64,000 bases of DNA. Source: Crithidia sp. LVH-60A. Its lineage: Eukaryota; Euglenozoa; Kinetoplastea; Trypanosomatida; Trypanosomatidae. Position numbers and translations under genes: made by a program. The stretch is taken from the NCBI GenBank assembly GCA_030078075.1, contig CP119640.1:620001-684000 (forward strand), given 5' to 3'. The notes beneath the pieces were generated by a model. The model made no database searches and was not told the origin of the DNA. It saw nothing but the letters and a program-made list of their open reading frames with translations. Below, piece by piece: positions 58,686 through 64,000 of this stretch; positions within the stretch are counted from its first letter, which is position 1; each line of letters starts with the position of its first letter.

Positions 58686-59355
58686 CGCTGTTGACTTCCT
58701 AGAGAGAGAGAGAGGCTGAGAACGACGAACGGTCCCCTAAAACGGTGCTATAGTGCGGCTAAGTGCTACGAGTACTAACAAGAAAGTCAGTGGATATGAG
58801 AACAACGCAAAAAGAGCTCTACTAACCTACACTAAAAAAGTAAAAAAAAGCAGAGGGTGCAGAATGAGCACCACACTATAAAGGTGTGTTTTGATGCTGT
58901 GCGCTACCCTATTTTGGCTGCTCACGACCTCTCGGAAAAGCGTTGACAAAGCTCCGAAGAAGAAGGAAAAAGAGAGGTGCTACTCCTTTGTTCGCTTGTT
59001 TGTAGTGACACACAACGCAAAGAGAGAGAGACACAGAGAGACACAGAGAGAGAGAGAAACTATTTCAAAAGAGGGAAAAGCTTTATTCATCAAATATACC
59101 CGTGAACGCTGCTACATGGCAAACACGCGTGAGCAAAACTGTGTCGAATTGCTTCTATCCTTGCGGGCCTCCTGACAAAATTGGGTTTTCTATTTCTCTT
59201 CCGTTTACCAGCTTAAAGTGGGATCTTCCTTGAGAAAAGCAGGAATGTTCGCTTTCTCCACGTCATGACCTCGCTCTCACTCTTGTGATTTTTTTTTAAA
59301 GTTTTGAGGTGTGGTAAAGTGCAAAGCAGTGCCACGTTGTTTCGCCGCATCGGGC
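58686..59355. other. Intergenic spacer, 126-aa gene / 703-aa gene
   Basis: About 0.67 kb. Contains GAGA-rich sequence at 58.7 kb and a short tandem array of gagacaca-like units at about 59020-59058. Otherwise A-rich 3' UTR of the 703-aa gene. No gene seen. Confidence 0.5.
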
Positions 59356-61467
59356 CTACTGCCGCCGCTGGTACTTTTGCTGTGCGTTCCGCCGACCGTC
59401 CGCAATGCAAGCCTTGTAGTTCTCCGTGTAGATGGCCATCTCATCGACCAGCGGAAACAGAATGTTCTCCAAGCTATCCGACGAGGCGGCACCGCTCTGC
59501 GTGTCTGCGGCCTGCGGTGGAGGACGGCCAAAGCCCGACCGCGCCACGCGTCGCTCCAGGCTCGTTGGGCGGCGTATCGGCGCCGGCCCCCCACCGCCTT
59601 CCCGCAACAGCTGCCCCCGCTTCTCTGTGACGGCGAGGTGAAGGCTGCGGCACACCACACGACGCTGCTCGGGAGGCAAGTTGGGCACAAAGACGCACGC
59701 CTTGGAGACGATGAAGCGCCAGAAGTCGGCCGGCCGCAGCGCCACCGTGGCGGCGTCTTCCACGAGACGGCTACCACCACCGAGAGTCTGCGGACGCTGC
59801 TCGGGTGGGGTCTCGGCGAGCACGAAGCGCAGCTCCTCAAGCCGTGGATTGACACCATCAAGGCCACCCTCACCTCCTGCCAGCATCGTCTCCGGGTGCC
59901 CTGCTGAGCCCTTCGCGTTGGGCACTGAGAGGCGGCGCAGCTCCTTCTTGGGGTCTGGTGAGGGAGAGAGCACGAAGGCCGGCAGCTTCGCGAGTGTGGT
60001 GACGATCTTGACGTAGTGGTAGGAGCTGACGAGCTGGCGGTCCTTGTTGACGAGCGCCACCGCGAGCCCCCACGTCACGCGGTAGAGAGTGTCCTTCTCA
60101 TACCACAGCTGACCACGCCGCGACCTCGAAGGAAGGGGGGCCGTTGCACCGCCACTCGTACCTCTCGCCTCTGTTTTTCCCGTCTGCGCCGGCGCCTTGC
60201 CGTTATTGCGTGTGTAGGGCGGCCAGAGCGTGCGCAGGTGGACACGCAGAAGGGCGAAGCCGTGCACGACGTCGGTCAGTCGCAGGTCGCGACGCTGCAC
60301 CGCCGCAAAGCGGAAGAGCTCTGCGACGAGGAGGTGCTGCACCTCTTCAGCCAGCGCACGACTCGACGCGGCACTCGCGGCGGTCGCCGGGAAGGCGGCG
60401 TAGTCGGGTGTGGCTGCGGCAACCTCGGCCGGCTCGCGTTGGCGCCGCAGCGACCACAAGTGCCGCCGCTCCCAGACCGTGGCGATGGCCTCTGGTGCGG
60501 CGTCGACGGCGGAGACCACGGCGAGCACCTCCAGTCCGCTCAGCGCGTCCACCGCCGTCGCGATTGCAGACGTGCTGCTGGAGGGCGGCCCATTTGGTGT
60601 GAGCGCTGCCTCGTGTTTGGCATCAGCGGTGCTGCTTCCCTCTTGTGTGAGCGGGGAAGATTTGTTGACGGATGGGCTGTGAACGACGAAGTAGAAGGCG
60701 AGCAGATCCAAGGCGAGGTCCGTCAGCGCCAGCCGGAAGGTGCGCAGTTCCGCGCCCGATGGCCGGTCAGCCGCAACGGAGACATCGCGGCGCTTGTGTG
60801 ACGCCTGCGAGACGCCGCCTTCCAGATACTGCAGCTCCCGTGCGAGGTACTGCAGAATGCGTGTCGCGTCGACGCTGGAGGCGACGGCACGCTCCGTCTT
60901 CACGACCCGCAGCATGGCCCACAAACCTGGCAGATCGAGGTGCATGCCGGTGTCAGCGAGGCCGTAGTTCGCCACAAAGCCCACCTCACGCACGCCTTGG
61001 TGGCAGCAGGCAACCGCACTCGACGCGTGGTGGGACCAGAAGGTGCAGAGCGCCTCCCTGCCGCGCCTTCGCGCCGCTGCGTCCTTGTCAGAGCTGTACT
61101 GAATCTTGAGCTCCTTGCAGCGAGCGAGGAACTGGGTGAGGTTGCTCACCTGTGGCTCCTCCACCGCCACCACACGCACGTGCCGCACCGAAGCCCCGCC
61201 ATCGTCATTCTCACCTTCATGAGACGATGTGGCCTCGGCGCGCACCTGCACCACACGCGCCGGCAGGTCGCGCAAGTAGGCGGCGGTGGCGGCCTGCGGT
61301 GCTGCGGGTGTCTGCCGTGCCCGCACGCCCACCGGCTGCAGCGTCGTTTGCTCCAGCAGCGCCAAACGCTCCAGTTCACGCTGTGTCTGCACCGTTCCGC
61401 CGTGGCCGCGACGAGCGCGTGTGGGGCGGCTGCGCAGAAGACATCGCGTGAGGAGTGTGCGCTGCAT
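59356..61467 (-). CDS. Large putative mitochondrial protein, unknown function
   Basis: Encodes 703 residues from the ATG at 61467; a frame from 61524 adds 19 residues probably outside the mRNA. The start MQRTLLTRCLLRSRPTRARR is rich in Arg and Leu without acids, a strong mitochondrial targeting pattern. The rest is a mostly helical, Ala/Leu/Arg-rich protein interrupted by low-complexity segments. Ordered stretches include LTQFLARCKELKIQY, 'DLPGLWAMLRVVKTERAVAS', RDLRLTDVVHGFALLRVHLR and LYRVTWGLAVALVNKDRQLV. The spaced Leu-rich helices resemble the helical-repeat proteins of kinetoplastid mitochondrial ribosomes and RNA-processing complexes, but no PPR or RAP motif is clear. C-terminal WRFIVSKACVFVPNLPPEQR and IYTENYKACIADG are distinctive. 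Function is unknown. Confidence 0.78.
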   Translation of the reverse strand: MQRTLLTRCLLRSRPTRARRGHGGTVQTQRELERLALLEQTTLQPVGVRARQTPAAPQAATAAYLRDLPARVVQVRAEATSSHEGENDDGGASVRHVRVVAVEEPQVSNLTQFLARCKELKIQYSSDKDAAARRRGREALCTFWSHHASSAVACCHQGVREVGFVANYGLADTGMHLDLPGLWAMLRVVKTERAVASSVDATRILQYLARELQYLEGGVSQASHKRRDVSVAADRPSGAELRTFRLALTDLALDLLAFYFVVHSPSVNKSSPLTQEGSSTADAKHEAALTPNGPPSSSTSAIATAVDALSGLEVLAVVSAVDAAPEAIATVWERRHLWSLRRQREPAEVAAATPDYAAFPATAASAASSRALAEEVQHLLVAELFRFAAVQRRDLRLTDVVHGFALLRVHLRTLWPPYTRNNGKAPAQTGKTEARGTSGGATAPLPSRSRRGQLWYEKDTLYRVTWGLAVALVNKDRQLVSSYHYVKIVTTLAKLPAFVLSPSPDPKKELRRLSVPNAKGSAGHPETMLAGGEGGLDGVNPRLEELRFVLAETPPEQRPQTLGGGSRLVEDAATVALRPADFWRFIVSKACVFVPNLPPEQRRVVCRSLHLAVTEKRGQLLREGGGGPAPIRRPTSLERRVARSGFGRPPPQAADTQSGAASSDSLENILFPLVDEMAIYTENYKACIADGRRNAQQKYQRRQ

Positions 61468-64000
61468 CGGCGCTGGCGGAGAGGGAAAGGTATGATAAAC
61501 CCACAGGGACCAAGTCGGAAACAAGGAGTGCGACTTCTGGCCTTATGCACGTAGAGAGTAAGACGAGGAGATTGAAGAAGTGAAGGCGCAATTTAAGCAT
61601 GCGCGTTGGGTCTTCTCACAACGCATGCGTTTCTTTCTTTTTTTCCCCCCTTCGCGTTGCTGAGTCGGTACAGGCAGTGACAGCTACTACATCCACTTGG
61701 CAGTGCAAGCACAAAGCGCGAGCGTGTCCCCACCGCCAGCATCACAGGCTGCATGCCTTTCACAACAAGGTGATGAGGTAGCTTGACAACGTGCAAGCTT
61801 CGAAAAGCCTCCCATCTCATCATCCGGAACACACCTAGCATGCTTTACTGACTCTATTTTTGTTATTATCATTGGCGGCTTTGGCAAAATCAAACAAGCA
61901 ATTATTTTTCGAAACAGTTATTTTTAAGGCTTTTTGTTCTTGAGAAAAAGAAAAGACGCTGTGCTTTGTTTTTCGCACGCGTGATGCGTTCCTTCTCCAG
62001 CAAGTGCGTCGTCCAGCTTCCCTTCCACCCTCATAAGACGGTCCCAGCCTCGCTGTGATTCACACGTTACGCGGAAACGCAGGAGACTTAGAGACCATCT
62101 CAGAGAGAGAGGGTGAAGAAAAAAAAAATAGTTTCACGCGAGCACAAGACTCACGTACACACGGGATTGAGCGCGCTTCGACAGCGGTGTGCTGTAGAGC
62201 GAAAGAAAGGTAGTACAGAAAAAAAAAATGGGTGCAAGTCGACCCTTCAAGCGCTCCGTTGAGCAAAAAAAAAAAAGGGACTCGTTCAGCTGACGTGCAC
62301 GAAGTGATGAAAAAAAAAAAAAAAAAGATGCCGCTGCGTCTGTGTGGCAAGAAGCCACACAAGACAGTGAGTGAGATCAAGTGCAACTGTGACGGCTGTT
62401 GATAGAGGTTAGCGCGAAAAGGAAAAAAATCAGAGGATCTTTGGATGGCACACAGCAAAAGTGGTATAGTAACGGAGAAAAAAAAAAGGGGGTACAAGAG
62501 AAAAGAAAGAGAAAAGAAAAAAAACATTCTTTTTTTTTTTTGCCGCAATGTTGTTTACTGGCAAGCTGGCGAGCGTGACATCACGGAGCGTCGAGAGACA
62601 AGAGAATTGAGTGAAGGCGAAAAAGCAAAGCTCCGCACAGCAGCTCGCCACGCCGATCTCATTTGCTCACTTTTTGCACGTGCCTGATGCCACCTTTCAT
62701 ATTTTGACATGATTGTAAATGAAACAGAACGAACTGAAAAAAAAAAAGAGATAAATAAAAGTGCGAGAGTACGCACATACAGCACTACTTTTTAGCGATG
62801 TCACGTACTCCCTAAAGGAAAGAGTAAATGAAAGAGGAAGAAAAATGAAGTAAACAACAGCAAAAAAAAAAAGGTTTCTGAAGTGACCGCGAGTTGCTGC
62901 CAAATACCACGCCTGCAAGAAACTTAAGCAGGCGTGAGTGAAGCTGTACACTTGCTTTGTCCACAACAGAAAAAAGAAAAAAAAAGAGTAAAAAAATGAC
63001 ATCTCGCATTTTCACGCCAACTATCAAAGAAAAGAAAAGAAAAGAAAAAAACCCATATGTTGGTCGAATTCATTCTCTGGCATACATTTGTGAGCGCAAA
63101 ACTAAACGCCGCATCGCATTCGTCGAATCAGCTGTATGTGTGTATATGAGCGAAGAGAGAGTGCGTAAGCCCGCAGCCATCACGGAACTGGGTTGTCGAT
63201 GAACGGGGAACAGGAGCTTAACAAGGAAAAACGAAGCCTAATGGACGTATTGGCCTTCGTTTTGTGACCAATGGGGGAAAAAAAAACCACATTAAGAACG
63301 AGTTCCTGTCACTCTCTTTTTTTCCTTATTGCAGAGCCAGTGCTCCACAAGTGAAGGGAAAACGAAGTAGACAAGGAAAACAGCCGTCTTCACGAGTATC
63401 ACTGCCACAGCCTCGCGCCAGCAGATCGGGAAAATCATAGTGGAAACGAAGCTACGAGGTGCTTTAAACGAGAAAAAGTAGAACAAAAACACAAAACAAA
63501 CGAAGAAAGTTAATTAGCAAAGAGTCTTTGCTTGTTTTAAATGTAAAACTCCGTGCTGTGGAAGAGTTAAAAAAAAAAGGCAGAGAGATGTGGCAATGGT
63601 GATCGGCCTTAGCGGGTGAAAAAGAAAGACAAATCGTAATAGAACAAGAGAAAAAAAAAAAGCAGGCACGTGAGCCTCTTAACAAGACCATTTCAACTAG
63701 TTAACACAGTGAGTGAGTTCCTTTCACAACAACTGCTAAGGCGCAGTGGCGCGTCGGAAGAGAGACACATCGATTGAGAAGACAACAATAACGACAGTAG
63801 ATAAGAATCAGAGTCGTGGAGGGGCTCAAAATCAAGAAGGCCAAAAAGTTATGTAGTGTCAAAACAATACTAAACAAACAAAAAAAAAGCATGAGATGGC
63901 GAGGTCGACGCGCTTGTTAAGCGCTGCGCAACGGCCTGAACACAACATGCACGTACCGGCGCATCAAGACAGAGTTCGTGAGTCTAGGTTACGCGCACAC
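61468..64000. other. Gene-free right edge, probably 3' UTR of next upstream gene
   Basis: About 2.5 kb with no supported coding region in any frame and no open frame running off the edge. The short AG near 61473 before the 703-aa ATG may be an acceptor. Plus strand remains A/purine-rich (A17 at 62310-62326, many A9-A12 runs) to about 63.89 kb, which suggests that minus-strand transcription continues from outside the window. No tRNA or snRNA was recognised. Confidence 0.55.

Noticed and set aside
59020-59060. Short gagacaca tandem array as a possible mobile-element remnant
   Set aside because: Only a few imperfect units without flanking duplication or element sequence; a simple repeat.

Overview
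The window reads as trypanosomatid (kinetoplastid) nuclear DNA. All 23 genes I can support lie on the minus strand without introns. They form one head-to-tail array spaced by about 0.4 to 2.5 kb, as expected for a polycistronic unit transcribed right to left. The coding parts are GC-rich. The spacers are A/purine-rich on the plus strand, so pyrimidine-rich in the transcript, and often place a T/C tract followed by AG shortly before an ATG, the layout used for spliced-leader trans-splicing. The gene content (IFT46, RAB28, HYDIN, a BT1-family folate/biopterin transporter, an LFR1-type ferric reductase) fits a flagellated trypanosomatid, either Leishmania-like or a related insect parasite. The species cannot be named from the sequence alone.

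In transcription order (right to left): a gene-free 2.5 kb edge; a 703-aa protein with a mitochondrial-type N-terminus; a 126-aa small membrane protein; EMC4; an HSP33-like redox chaperone; two tandem SEC14/CRAL-TRIO proteins; an Ala-rich coiled-coil protein; a membrane-anchored ClpB-type AAA+ protein with a myristoylation-type start; RAB28; an acidic low-complexity protein; a coiled-coil protein; a PH-like protein; a small membrane protein; an XMAP215/TOG microtubule protein; an LFR1-like ferric reductase; a BT1-family transporter; two tandem 118-aa DUF3147-type membrane proteins; IFT46; a CDK-like kinase; a long J-domain protein; a queuine tRNA-ribosyltransferase; and the N-terminal 1,937 codons of a HYDIN-like protein that runs off the left edge.

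Neighbours are co-transcribed, but in these organisms that rarely implies a shared pathway. There is a loose cilium/microtubule theme (HYDIN, IFT46, TOG protein, RAB28) and a membrane/nutrient theme (transporter, ferric reductase, SEC14 pair, EMC4). The most unusual items are the gap-free tandem pair of bacterial-type DUF3147 proteins, the membrane-anchored AAA+ protein, the HSP33 homologue, altered residues beside the catalytic Asp of the tRNA-ribosyltransferase, and a cluster of alternative RNA hairpins near 41.3 to 41.4 kb. I saw no tRNA or rRNA gene, CRISPR array, transposon or viral fossil that I could support.
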